The position numbers and the translations under genes were made by a program. A model generated the notes under the pieces. It saw only the letters and a list, made by a program, of their open reading frames with translations, did no database searches and had not been told where the DNA came from. From positions 146,763,596 to 146,827,595 of the forward strand of contig OZ038381.1 in NCBI GenBank assembly GCA_964036045.1: DNA of 64,000 bases, written 5' to 3'. Below, in pieces: positions 21,641-33,405 of the stretch; positions within the stretch are counted from its first letter, which is position 1, and the number at the start of each line of letters is the position of its first letter. This stretch comes from Eutreptiella sp. 'Long Island Sound 2002' (taxonomy: Eukaryota; Euglenozoa; Euglenophyceae; Eutreptiales; Eutreptiaceae).

Positions 21641-22582
21641 GACGGGCCCCTGCCATTGTGCGGGCTCTACGGGCTGTTCCAAAATTTTCCATCTTCTTGA
21701 TACACATGGTTTTTGATCTCACCAAAGCAGACATGGTTTCCAATTTCCAATTTGGGAATTCCAAATTCCAAAGATATCCCCCAAGTAAACCCCTTGGCAA
21801 CCTTTGGCAACAAATCTAAATACGTGGTCCACGGATTCAAACTCGGCTTGAGTACCATCAATACATTGAATGCATGGAGAGGGGAACAAATAATGACAAC
21901 GTCTGGCAAGGGGAAACAGACAAGAAGTAGAAGTGAAGATGAAGCGAAGTCCTGAGACAAGATATGCAATCATCAAAGAAGATGGTGCATCCACGCCCCA
22001 GGGATCGATTTATATACCATGCAGATTCGAACTGAACGTTCCATTATGGACATATGAGACCATGTTAACACAATCTCAATACAATGGCTTAAAAAGACAC
22101 ATTGACTCACGGAAGATCATGCATGACACAATGAAATCAATACTCTCCTTTACCTGTGTGGCAAAACACAAAAAAAAGCATATATAAATACAATGGCATC
22201 TTTGGGTTCCGCATAAAGCTATGGCACACGACCCCTCTTCGGCTTTGCCCACATGGGGGTGGTATTAAGGAGACTGTACCAACCATCCAGTGCGCTCACG
22301 TGTGTATATTTGAGGCAACATTAACTCACAATCCCTTGGAGTTCTCATGGTAGAGGTGACATTGCGGTTGCTGAAGCTCAGCGGAAGGCCGAGCAGGCAA
22401 ACATTAGAAATTGCGAGGCCGTAGAAATGAGTAGAGCACAGGGCCTGTTGCAGACGTCTGCTTGACCGGTGACCCTACTACTGTACTATGAAGCCCAACG
22501 TTTGGCGGCAGTCTGTTGATGTTGTTGACCTTTCCGTTCTTTCACTGCTTTGTGTGTGATTGCATGTGCGTGCCTTTGCTGG
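21641..22582. other. no recognised gene
   Basis: Mixed, moderately AT-rich sequence. A short inverted repeat built from TTCCAATTTGGGAATTCC-like words lies near 21,738-21,770. Open frames are short and without recognisable domains. Confidence 0.4.
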
Positions 22583-23075
22583 ATCGAAAGATCTCGACGA
22601 GCCACTTCTGTGCGTAACCTCAGGGGTTTAGTAACCATGCTTCGTGACGCTTCAGGAAAATCCAGTGGTGGAAAAAAGTGAAGCGCAAGATTCTGGAAGT
22701 ACAGCAATCAATTTGGATGCAGAAAACGAAGGTGAACAGGAACTCTATGGTGCTCACCACCGTGTAGCAAAAGAAACGAGAAAAAACAGGTGGCCAGTCG
22801 CGGCAAGGAACGAAAACAAATCTGCTGGATTCAAAGATCTCGACGGGCCGCTTGTGTGCGTATCCTCAGGGTTTAAGTAACCATGCCTCGTGGCTCTTCA
22901 GAAGGATCCAGCCCTGGACGAAAGTGAAGTTCATAATTCTGGAAGTACAGCGATCAATTTGGATGCAGAAAAAGAAGGTGAACAGGTATTCTATGGTGCT
23001 CACCACCGTGCAGCAAAAGAAACCAGAAAAAACAGGTGGTCAGTCGCAGCAAGGGACGAAAAGGAAAGGTTAGTT
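22583..23075 (+). repeat. 246-bp in-frame tandem duplication
   Basis: Two units (AAAGATCTCGACG at about 22,587 and 22,833) each contain an intron end, a CTTCAG acceptor and an 84-bp exon. The 246-bp period is a multiple of three. The first unit has AACAG|GA where the second has AACAG|GT, so its donor is either lost or non-canonical. Confidence 0.8.
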
Positions 23076-25069
23076 TCTGTACGGTGCTGCTGCAGGCTAC
23101 TGGGAAAGATGCCCGCAAAGAAGACGAAGAAGCAACGCCGCTCGCCGCAACTGCAGCTGAAACACAGTGTGTGGCAGCGGAAGCTGCAGGAAAAGCAGCT
23201 GAGCAGGTACTCTGTCCTCTGCATGTCTCATGTCTCTTCTGCATGGCTGCTGCGCTTTCCGCGTCTCAGGACAAACAAGCAACACTCTTCGCTGCGGCAG
23301 CAGAGGAAGGAAAGGCGCCTGAGGCAACACAAGCTGCACAGACAGAAGCTGATCAACAGAGGAAACAGGTACTCTGTCCTCTGCAGGTTGTCTTCCTTCT
23401 TTTTCTCTTTCTCACTAAAGCACTGCAGCCTCTGTCCTTCTCTGGGGCCTGTCTGTTCGCATCTAGTCAACAAGGAATCTATCGTGTCTCTTATGCCATG
23501 GATTTGCTGCCCTGCCACTGCCGTCTCATCCTGTATCTGGTGTCGTGCTGAGAAGGAGGCTGATGAACAGCGCAAAAAAGACCAGGAAGCAACAAGGTTG
23601 GCTGCGGCGGCAGAGGAACAAAAGGTGCGTGAGGCCAAAGAAGCTGCACAGAAAGAAGCTGAAGAACAGAGAAAACAGGTACTGTGTCCTCGGCAGGCAA
23701 TCTCTTCGTTTTCTCTTTCTCGCTGAACCACTGCAGCCTCTCTCGTTCTCTGGTGCCTTTCTGTTCGCATTTCGTCAACAAGGACTCCGTCGTGTCTCTT
23801 ATTCCATGTCTTTGCTGCCCTGGCACTGCCGTCTAATCCTGCATCTTGGGTCCTCTGCAGGCTGAGAAGGAGGCTGATGAACAGCGCAAAAAGGACAAAG
23901 AAGCAACAAGGTTGGCTGCTGAGAAAGCAACTACCCTGGTATCTTTCCCCCTTGCAATCGCCTTCCAAACCTCATAAAGGTGTGGCACTGCATGCAATTG
24001 CATTTAGATCTAGCTCATCGCACTCTGGTGCATCTTGTTCAGCACCTCCGAGGCTGTGACTTATCCCTTTGCAGGCCAAAGAAGCTGCTGAGAAAGCAAC
24101 TGCCCTGGTATCGTCTCCCCTTGGAATCGCCTTCCAGACTTCATAAGGCTGTGGGTCTGCATGCAACCGGATTTCAATCTAGCTCACCGCACTCTGGTGC
24201 ATCTGGTTCCGCACCTCTGGGGCTGTGACTTATCCCTTTTCAGGCCAAAGATGCTGAAAAGCAGTTTCAGGAAGCTGCTGAAGCAAACCTGCAAGGCGAA
24301 AGAAAAGAGCAAAAAGCCGCTGAAAACCGCAGAAATCTGGTACACCACCACCCCTGCGTCCCAACATACTCTGTGCCTCTTGTCCCTGCTGTGTCTTTGC
24401 CTCAACGTCTATCACACCGCGGCACATGTCTCTGCACCTCCTTTCATCCAGCCTGCCACTTTCTCGTCAGCACACTGCGTGCCCCCCCTCTCCCACATTG
24501 TCTGACTTTCCCCTGGTTCAGGAAGCTGGTAAAGCAAAGGGCAAGGCGAAAGAAAGCGAGCAAAGAGCCGCTGAAAACCGCAGAAATCTGGTACACCACC
24601 GCCCCTGCGTCCCAACATACTTTGTGCGTCTTGCCTCTGCTGTGATTTTGCCTCAATGTCTATCACACCGCGGCACATGTCTCTGCACCTCATTTCATCC
24701 AGCCTGCCACATTCTGGTCGTCGCATTGCGTGCCCCCCACTCCCATTTTGCCGGACTCTCCCCGCGCAATGCGCCTACTCTCATCATCGCGTCACTGTCC
24801 TGAGCATTAACTCCCGTCCGTCTCAGAAGCGGAAAAGACCAGATGAAGACGACAGTGACGACGATAATGAAGATGAAGGTGATGCGGACCTTGATACTGA
24901 CGTTGAAATTGTAGCTGAACTGGAGTCGATGGAGCAACTAGAGGGCCATGACTATGGACCCGCAGCAACGGGCGTGCTGCACTACAGAAATATTGTTCAA
25001 GCCCAACCGTTGGGTACAATTGCAGGCTTCCTTGTACAGAAGAGGGTGACAGACTGGTTATGGAGCTGA
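22656..25069 (+). CDS. multi-exon coiled-coil host gene with acidic C-terminus
   Basis: Exons inferred from GT-AG borders: 22,902-22,985, 23,096-23,206, 23,270-23,368, 23,553-23,678, 23,861-23,938, 24,075-24,107, 24,244-24,339, 24,522-24,590 and 24,827-25,069; 22,656-22,739 is a possible earlier one. All are multiples of three and phase 0. They encode Ala/Glu/Lys/Gln-rich helices (KEAAQKEAEEQRKQ), likely a coiled coil. The last exon has an acidic run (DEDDSDDDNEDEGDADLD) and ends TDWLWS. The acceptor before 23,553 is weakened: the expected AG is GT, and an in-frame AG six bases on is used here. The 5' end is not found. Function unknown. Confidence 0.7.
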
Positions 25070-25269
25070 CAGGACTTGGGACCTTTGCGAGGCAATCCTG
25101 CACATGAATGAGCAATGTGCAAGCCACTAAAAAAAATAGTCCGACTCGTCAGCGCGCAAGGCGCGCTTGGACACATGCCTTTGTGTGCATGCATCTTCAT
25201 GCGGCCGAATTCGGGTCCGCCAGAGCTTCATCGCACGTGGTCAAAGCATCGGCAGGACGGTGTTACTCT
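25070..25269 (+). other. 3' flank of the host gene up to a LINE insertion
   Basis: Matches 48,649-48,860 behind the pseudogene copy. The match stops at TGTTACTCTA (25,261-25,270), where the minus-strand family Q element begins with AGGT repeats. Confidence 0.75.
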
Positions 25270-25285
25270 AGGTAGGTAGGTAGGT
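25270..25285 (-). repeat. (ACCT)4 terminus of family Q
   Basis: Four AGGT units on plus. Next to them CCCGAGATG and, about 45 bp on, CCCCTTGGTAAGACC (minus sense) match the other family Q tails. Confidence 0.75.
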
Positions 25286-25729
25286 CATCTCGGGACTAGG
25301 GTTGCCCCACAGGGGGGTCTTACCAAGGGGCTTTTGCTCACCCAGCAACGGCCCAGCGGCTCCCCCACATGGGGGAAGGGCGCAGTCCCCGCGAGCAGTA
25401 CCCTACGGCCGGTTCTGCCCAGAGAGGTAATCCATGTTCAACCGAAGTCTCACATTCCTCTCCTTTTGGCGGATGATACGTGGGGGAGGGTTCCATCGCA
25501 CACCCTCATCAACCTCTGGAATCTGGGGCCCAGGGACCCGGAGCCAGGCCATAGGCCCTGTGCAGCAGCCACACCCACCTGTGTTGATTTTCAGTAGGCG
25601 TGAGGCGCCTTGAAGAAGCACGTGCTACGGGACTCGCATGCCGTGGCGCACACTCATGCCTCCTGACTCGGTCGGGCTTGCGCTCTCCCGGGGGGCCAGG
25701 GGTTTGAAGTAGTTCGTTGCCAGAGGTTC

Positions 25730-26540
25730 GTTAGTTGTGTAATGGTAGAGTTGCTGTGTGCTGTCATGTCCGTGGGTATGGTCGTTGGAGGGCCTGGCTC
25801 ACCGTGGTGTCGCCGACGCGTGGGACGCCGTTCCCGTATTGACCCTTGCATGTCCGGCTGGCTCGATGATGGCTGGCTTGCGTGTGGTCTGTTTATGGTC
25901 GCGTCGTTGTTGCCGCAGCCGTTTAGTTGGTGCTTGGGTGTGTCCGCCGCCTTATGGTCAGCTTGGTCATCGTTGGGTTTCTTCTGCTGCTGCCGGCGCT
26001 GTAGCGTCCTAGGCTGTTTTGTAGACGATGTGTGCGCAGTGGGCTCCTTCATGCAAAGCTCCGCGTGTGCGCAGCCCGTTATGGTGAGTCGTTGTGGCCT
26101 TGGGGTTGGGGGTTCGAAAAAGGTTGTTTTGGTTCGTTGGTCGGTTGTCGAATGGTTGAGTCTCGGCGTTGTGGTGCGTTCGTGGGTATGGTCGCCGGCG
26201 GGCTTAGCGCAGCATGTTGTCACCAACGCATGGGACGCTGTCCCCGTTTCGACCCTTGCATGCCTGGCCGGTTGGGTGTTGGCTGGCTTGCGTGCGGTCT
26301 GTTCATTGTCGGGTCGTTTTTCTGCAGCAGTTTGGTCGGTACCGGGTTGTTTCAGCCGCCTTATGGTCCGCCTGTGCGTCGTGGGGTGGATTGCGCTGCA
26401 GCCCGCACCGGTGTAGCCGAATGTTGTCTTTGTTGTCTTCTCGGTTTGTTCTGAGGTTCGCCCTGGCCGGCCTGTCCGGTGAGGTGGATGTGTTGCGACC
26501 AGGGCGCGCCAGGTGCGTGGTGTAAGTTCGCCGGTGTCGT
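25730..26540 (-). repeat. diverged 410-bp tandem duplication in the 3' region
   Basis: CGTGGGTATGGTCG at 25,771 recurs at 26,181, and GACCCTTGCATG plus GGCTGGCTTGCGTG recur at the same spacing. Two units are present. The minus frame (26,226-25,654) is Gln/Thr/Pro-rich and not recognised. Confidence 0.65.
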
Positions 26541-26661
26541 GGCTGTCGGTGGTTGGCCAGTCTTGGGTTGTGTGGTGGTCCGTATGGAACCAGCTGGCCG
26601 TGTTTGGTCGCTGTAGCTGTCTTCTACGTCATTTGTTTTCCATCGGGCGTGTTTTTTCTTC

Positions 26662-28368
26662 CCTGCGTGCTCATTTGGATCAGGTACTTGACACAGTGGT
26701 TTTCCCCGGTTTCACCGGGTTGAACTCTGAAGGGGCGCGGTTGAACCGCTGAACCGCGGTTGAACCGCGGTTGAACCACCACCAGCGCTGGCGGCGGCGG
26801 CTGCGCCAGCAGCGCGCGCTTTTCTGAACAAAATATTTGCATAACCACCTGAGAATGACGCGTGACGAACCTTTTTTACAAAATTTCCCAGCACTGGCTG
26901 CAAGTGGTGAACAACCACTACAGCGGGTGGAGGGACCAACAGCTGGTGGACGACTTGTTCACCTTTTTTTTGCACAAACGGCACGACAAAAAGCCTATGG
27001 AAACAACTTGCTGACCGAATTGGTAACACACAGAGGGCTTCCAAACAGACAAAAAGGGCTACAAAAGATAATTTCACAGGATCCGACACTGTGCGCCTCT
27101 TTTTGCACAATGGGATGCCAAAGCGAAGGTATGTGGCATAATGCACACATGCCTACAAGTGGTTCATCGTGGTTCAACGGTGCCGTTGAACCCTTATCAC
27201 AAATGAACAATTGTGATTGTGCTTCATGATAACATTTGCACGGCAAAATAATCGCTTAATTTTGCCCAAAGCATGAACATATGAGTTGCAACGTGTTGCC
27301 CGCGTTGCAAATGTGAATAGTTTGTGGTTTGTACCATTCGAATCCTTTTGGTGCCATGACGGCAACCCTTTCAACCGCAGGTTCAACCGCGCACTTTATC
27401 CCAATTTCTTGGTTCAACCGTCCCTAGGTACAAGAAGCTTATTTCGTGGGGCAATGCCAAAGAGAAGAACACCCGTGCAAACACCGTCACATGGACACAT
27501 TGCTTTTCGTCGTATGCAACGATGGATAAAGCTTGGTCCACGTTAAGAGCTCGACTTTGTGCAAATGGGCCTTCTCGTTCTGCATGGATACGTTGGGGGC
27601 GTGATTTATTGTGGGGACACATTGTGGATCCTCGATATGGGGTCATGTTTAACGCTCTTAGGCCCCACGTGCCTCTGGCGTGGTCTGGACAGCGCATTGT
27701 GCTCGTACCGTACACAGGCATTGCCTGGGGACGTCTGCCTGTGGCGATGCAGAATGAACTGGTCACGTTTGGCTTCCCAAGGTGAAGATGTGTTTTTTGT
27801 GTAGCGCTTCGTGCAACAGCGGTTGAACCGGTGAAGCTGGTGCAACCGCGCGCCTGTCCATCGGTTGAACCACCTTGAAAGCCGGTTACATATTTGTGCA
27901 ATCCATGAGGAAACAAGCTTCTGATAATCAAGTGTAGGCTTGCATGTAATTGTTGTTCAATAAAAAGGGTCCAAAGTCCTAAAGGGAATCCAAACAATGC
28001 GCAGGGGTGTATGTCACCACGTCCAACTAAAAGTTGATGGTGAAGCCGTGCGGTTTCACCAATACAGCCGCCGCCACTGGCACCTACACCACCACCGCCG
28101 TGAAATATGATCCAACAGAAATAGGTCTCCAGTGTTTTGCACCAATGAGGTAAGAAGGCTTTCAAAAGCATTCTTTTTAGGGGGTGTGGCATCTCTTGGA
28201 GGGCTGAAAAATAGCGGTTTTCAGGTTTCTACTTAACAATTTGTTGCTGTACCACGATAGGGGTTCAACCGTCGGGAAGCCGTAATGAAAGTGCGCGGTT
28301 GAACTAGGTTGAACCACAGTTTCACTTGAGGAATTTAAGGGTACCTGATCCAAATAAGCACGCAGGGT
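26662..28368. mobile_element. 1.7-kb TIR DNA transposon, non-autonomous
   Basis: The left end CCCTGCGTGCTCATTTGGAT (26,662 on) is the near-perfect inverse of the right end at 28,342-28,368; 26 of 27 bases match. A TT on both sides is the only target duplication seen. The interior is AT-richer than the surrounding LINE and holds about 14 GGTTGAACC-type words in both orientations. No transposase domain is recognised, so it would depend on another element. Confidence 0.7.
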
Positions 28369-28799
28369 TGGTTTGCCCGTCTTCGGGATGTCCGTGTGTG
28401 CGGTTGCTGTGTTGTTGCCAGTGTCCCTCGCACCATTCTCGCAGGTTACATATGCCGAAGCCAATCCAGCGCCCCAGGCGTTTAACTTTCTCGAAGGAGG
28501 TGCGCGTCGGATCCAGTGGGGCACGTATCCCTTGACCCTCGCCCTGGAAAGTTACGTTGTTGACGACTTCTTGATAACATTCCCGTGGTCATGGGCGACC
28601 CCGTGGGTCCCGCGTGTTTGGCTGCCCCATTGGCCTGGTCCATCGTGTGCCCGGCTGGTGGGGGAGGAAGGTTAGACGGAAGGACAGGTCGGTGTCGGGC
28701 CCCGTCCTCTTCTCTGACGTTGATGGATTGCGGGGGTCCGGGGAGCGTGGCCCCCGCCCGGGGGATGTGGGAGGAATTAATTGGTTCGTTGAGTCAGTG

Positions 28800-30110
28800 T
28801 TCGTGCTCGACATCATGGGCCGTAGGGCTGCCAAGGCTAGCCCGCATTCGTTGGGTGTCCGCTGCATGAGCTGGACAGTTCGACGCCTTTCTCGCCAGCG
28901 TGCCCCACCGACAGGCGTTGGTGGAGTGTCGCGCGTTGTCAGGTTGTACGAGGAGGTTCTGCCGCGCAAGGTCGGCTTGCCTGGGGTCGTCGCGGTTTAC
29001 GGCCGGTCCTGCAGCCGCTGCTTTGACGTCCATCATCAGGGCTCATCTGCGGGTGGCCGCTGTGGGATTTGCGCCGCGTCTGCGCGGCGGTGTGTCGTTG
29101 ATGCACTGCCGGTGATCGGCCGCGGTGGGCAGGGCACGCTGGGGCCGCGTCAGGTGGGGCGAGGCTGTCCTGATGGTGCCGCCCCGCGTGTTCTTGGGGG
29201 TGTGTTCCCAGCTTCGGCTCGCGGTGGTTCAGGGCCCGGGGGGTTTTCCCACGCGCCGTACGAGGGCGCTGCTGAGGGCACTTAGGATCTCATGCACAAG
29301 GACCGCGTGTGCCGCCTGGGCTTCCGGCTCAGTGCGGATGGCGGGCTACAGATGCCCACCCATCGCCAGCGCCCGGATCAGCTGCTGCCGACCGTCCAGG
29401 TGGAACCTTCACATCGCCGTCCAGTCACTTGTGCGAGACCAGCGGCGCTGAGCCCACCGCCAGAGGCAGTAGAGGGCATGGCCTGGGTGCCAGGTGCCGG
29501 GTGCCCCCGACACAATGGCCGTTAGGGGGTCCGGGGGCTGGTTTTTGGGCAGGGAGGTGGGGCTGTCCGGCAGGGCTGCATTCGCCGGGAGCATGGAGTT
29601 GACAGCTTCCGGGCTCCAGTGGCGTTCCTGCGGAGGCGGGGTGATCCGCACTTGGTAGTAGTGGCCACTTTCCAACACAATCATGGCAATGGTGCTGGGG
29701 TCACCTTCGCGTGGTCGGGGCGCTGCGCGTGCTGTCTCCGGCTACTGCTCCACCATGCTTTTCAGGTTGCGCCCCCTATCGCGGGCTGTCCTGCTTTCCC
29801 ATTCCGCCAGGTCTTTTTACGGTTGGATGTTGAGGGCTTCGGCTCTCGGTCGGGGGGCGGCCCGTTCCCAGCTTCTGGTGCTGGGCGCGGGCCTGGGGTC
29901 CGTCGGTGGCGCTATGATTGTGTGTGCCCAGCCCAGGTATGGGACCCATATGCCTCCCTGGTCCGGCTGGTGGGTGTTGAACCACCAGATCCACGCCTCA
30001 TCAAGGTCGTCCGTGATCTGTGTCCCGGGTGTGAGGAGCGCCCGGAGCTGTCGCACAAAGATGTCGGTTGTTGCGGCGTGCGGCAGGGGTTGCTGCGATG
30101 GCGTTGATGC
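28800..30110 (-). pseudogene. possible Ulp1-like protease region, diverged copy
   Basis: A frame with RALLTPGTQITDDLDEAWIW and GIWVPYLGW, then ESGHYYQVRITPP and later WRWAQRRW, matches the plus-strand region at 60.1-61.1 kb in order. The His of GHYY is kept, but the candidate Asp is Asn (AVNSM). In another frame further on is QRTPNECGLALAAL, which resembles a Gln...Cys-Gly box but is about 270 codons from the His. Stops are present. Remnant only; the family call is tentative. Confidence 0.35.
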
Positions 30111-33100
30111 CGTAGAGCGCCCTCAGTTCCGCATCGTCAAAGGCGTCCGTGTTCCTCCGTTGCGGTGGTCTTGGGGGTGGAGAGGGCATGGTCTCCCGGT
30201 CCCGGTCCGTCTTGGCGCCATTCGGGGAGGAGTGCCCGGGGGTGGTGCCAGGTTGTCCCCCAGGCACGTTCCCCGTGGAGGGCTCCCGTTGCTTGGGCAT
30301 CGAACAGGAAGTGGCTTCGGCAGTGAGTCACCGGACTCCTGAGGGACGGAGGTCTCCTTCATTTCTTCCTCCGCTCCTGGGCTGCTGGAGTCGTGCTCCC
30401 GTTGTCGCGGTGCGTCCTCCGCACCCCAGCAGTTTGGCTGTGTTGCAGCTGGGGTGGGGAACCTCGTCGTGTACGGGCCCAGTTGGTCGGGTGGCCGGTG
30501 CCCGTGTCCGGGACCGGTGTTACCGCGCCCCGCTTCCGGGGGGGGGCGTTGAGGGAGGTTGTCCTCCCACCCCTTGTGCAGGCCGTTGGTCGGCCGCGGG
30601 TCCCCTTGGCTGTGTCTCTGCGGCGTGCTGTTCCCTCGGCAGCGGGCCGGCCGCAGACCCTGGCAGGGAGGCGGCGGCCGAGCTGGACGTTCCGTCTGCT
30701 GCATGGTGGGTGTCCGTGGAAGCGCTGCCTGTTGCTCTTGCTCGGCTTGCGTGGGAATGTTGGGGATGTGCGCCAGTTTGGTGCGGGGCCTCTTGGAACG
30801 GCGTCAGGGATCCGTGGCATATGATGTCCGTTTCGCGTTGTGGTCATGGGGACCTCCATGGCCTCTGGCCATATCCTCTTTGAAGACGACTGGCCGTGCT
30901 GCGGGAGGCGGCGTGCGGCTGCGGCGCCGGGAGCGGCCAGGGTTCCTTGTCTCCTGGTGCCGCTTTGGCGTGCCGCCTTGCACCCCTGAGGTGTGAGAAC
31001 TGCCTTGGTCCCTCTGCGGGGCGAACAATTTGAGGGGGCTTCTGTACGTGCCAGAGAGGGACCCATCCCGGCTGGTGGCCCCTGGTGGCGTCCTGCTAAG
31101 GTACGGCGTGCCCCCTGCCTGGGGGGCTCCGGGACCTCTTGGGACCGTGGTCGCCGGTGGCCTGAGGCGTGCCCCTGGTATCACGGGGATCCAGGGATGT
31201 CCCAGATGCTGTGCCTTTGCATGGCTGCACGGATGCCCAGGGCTGCGCATTGTTGCCACTGCCAGTGTAGCCCGTTCATTTCGTCCGGGCTGCAGGCCTC
31301 CATAAGCACCAAGAGCCGGCTGGCCAGATAGTGCTACTGGCCGGGGTGGTCCATGATTGCGGGGGGCGTCTGCCCCATCCGATGGCCGAAGGTAATGTCT
31401 GCCATGGTGCGGATTCCCTTCTTGAGGTGGCGGGACCGCGAAATTGGCAGCCATCGGATGCTGACCGCCAGGGCGAGCTGCTCTTATGTGGTGAGCCTGT
31501 GGATCCATAGGCCCGGGTCTTGGGCCGCCGCCTGTTCCGCGTGGGCGCTGGGGTGGCGGGCGTCGCCTTCCGAGCGCGCGTAGTCCAGATGCCCCCGCCC
31601 CCAGGACAGGCTGGTCTCCGGTGACTGGCCAATAGGCTCGCTAGCGGTGTTGGTGCCAGCCTCCACACGCGCCCCGCTCCCTGGGGCGCTGCGCTCGCCC
31701 AAGGCCTGGTCCGCTGCCCCGCTTGCGGTCGCGGGCCCGTCATCCGCAGCGGTAGCATGCTCAGTGGTCCCCAGGGCGGTGTAATCGCGCTGGAGGTGTG
31801 CCCGGCGTGACACCGTGAGGGATGTGCCCTCTGTATGGTTGCGTTGTGGTTCCGGGCGGACGCGTGGGGCAGCCCGTGCTGGGTCCGCGTGGCGGTCACT
31901 CCTGCAGGACTCCATGAAGCCATCGAAAGAGTCATCGTCGTGGTGGTGCCCGCCGGGCGACCTTTCACTGTCGGTTGTGCGCTGGGGCGTGTTGGGTGTG
32001 GTTTCCCGGGCTCCGGACTTCACGCGGGCTCCAGGTCGGCCCGGTGGTGGGGCCTTCCTCGGCGCCCTTGCGTCGACGTGATACGCCTGAGTCGCGAAGG
32101 GGGCGGCGTCTGCGCGACCCGCGGGATGCGCCACTGTGGGCGGTTGGGTGGGGGGAGGCCGGTGGCATGCTCGGTGTCCGCCACTGGTTCGTCAGGTCCT
32201 GTACCAGGTTGGCCAGCGTACGGTGCCTCGTCGTTTCCGCTTGCCGCCATGTTCGCTGGCCTGGCACGCTGGTTTTCCTGCTGGTCTGCCCCCCCTGGGC
32301 AGTGTCCTTGTTTGGGGTGGTCCTCGGGCGGGTAGGTCCGCCGCTGGTGGTGGCGCTTCTGTCCGCTGCGGGGGTTCCCCCCTTTCCCCCGTGGCGTCCA
32401 CCGTGGGCTCCTGGCCTTGTGGCTGGGCGGGCGGTGCGGGCGGCGTGGCTGCGCCGCCTGCCGGTTCCGCCGCCTCTCTGGTGTGGCCTTCCGGCACGGG
32501 CGTCGGCCCGGGCTGGCGTCCCGGATCGGCGGACCGTGGGGTGTCAGCTGTGACGGTGGCGCGGGTGCGGTCCGGGTCTGGGTCCGGGCCCAGCTTGCGG
32601 GCCGGGCAACTGCGAGATGGCGTTTTAGCGGGCCGTACTGCCGGCCCCGCTGGTGGGTCGTGGTGCCGTTGGGATGCCGGCTCGGCTTGTGCCGGTACCG
32701 GCAGATGGCCCCCTGGGGCCGATGCGCTGGGTGTTGCCGGAGCCTTGAGACCCGGGCCTTCGGTGGGGTTGTGGGCGTGGCGGCGTACGGTGCCGAGGGG
32801 CCGGGCGTTAATGGTGTCGGTCGGGGTAGCGGTACGCGTCCTTGTTTGGGGGGCCTTCGGGTGGCGCGTGTGTGGGGCCCTCCTTCGGCTGGATTGGTGT
32901 GCCGTGGTGTGGGCGGGGCTCCGGGTGGGCCTGTGTTGCGACTGCCTGGCGGGCTGCCAGCTGGGGGCGGCGTGTGGACGCGCCGGGTGGTGCTTGGGGT
33001 TGTGGAGCTGGGTTGCCTGTGGGGCCCGGGGCTGGGCCCATTTGCGGGTGTTCGGTGCCAAGACAATGCTCGGGTCGGGTGCCCACTGCCGCCGTATTCG

Positions 33101-33405
33101 TGGGGCTGGGCACGGCTCTACTCCCGGCAGGTGACGCCCGGTGCTCCTCGACCGCTGTCGCTGCGTGGTGTTGTGGCTGGTATCGTTGTGCCGCCCCTTT
33201 GGATGCACGTTCTTGTCGGGGGCTCTGTGGCGTGCCGGCCCCCGATGGTGCCGGAACGCCCACAGTCCACGTGGAGTCGGTGGCCTGCGGTCAGTGTGGT
33301 GAGTTGACGGTTGCGTGGGCGGTGGAAGTGGACGGGCTGCAGGACGTGGAGGCTGTTGGGCCCCAATGGTGCCAGAGCGCGCACATTTATGGCCCTGGTT
33401 GCTGC
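30111..33405 (-). pseudogene. Pro/Arg-rich family Q ORF region
   Basis: Long minus-strand frames are rich in Pro, Arg, Gly and Thr and shift often. A less repetitive part near 31.5-31.2 kb (it contains KKGIRTMADITFGHRMG and, after a stop, LASRLLVLMEACSPDEMNGL) may be a true protein remnant. No domain is confirmed. Overlapping frames on both strands are expected from the biased base composition. Confidence 0.35.

Noticed and set aside
26837-28192. Transposase ORF inside the TIR element (27,383-28,192 minus; 26,837-27,229 and 27,522-27,785 plus)
   Set aside because: No DDE or other catalytic motif is visible, the frames are short and contain the GGTTGAACC words, and both strands are equally open.
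28800-28969. Confident protease call from the QRTPNECG motif
   Set aside because: It is in a different frame and about 270 codons from the conserved His, so it could be chance; used only as weak support.
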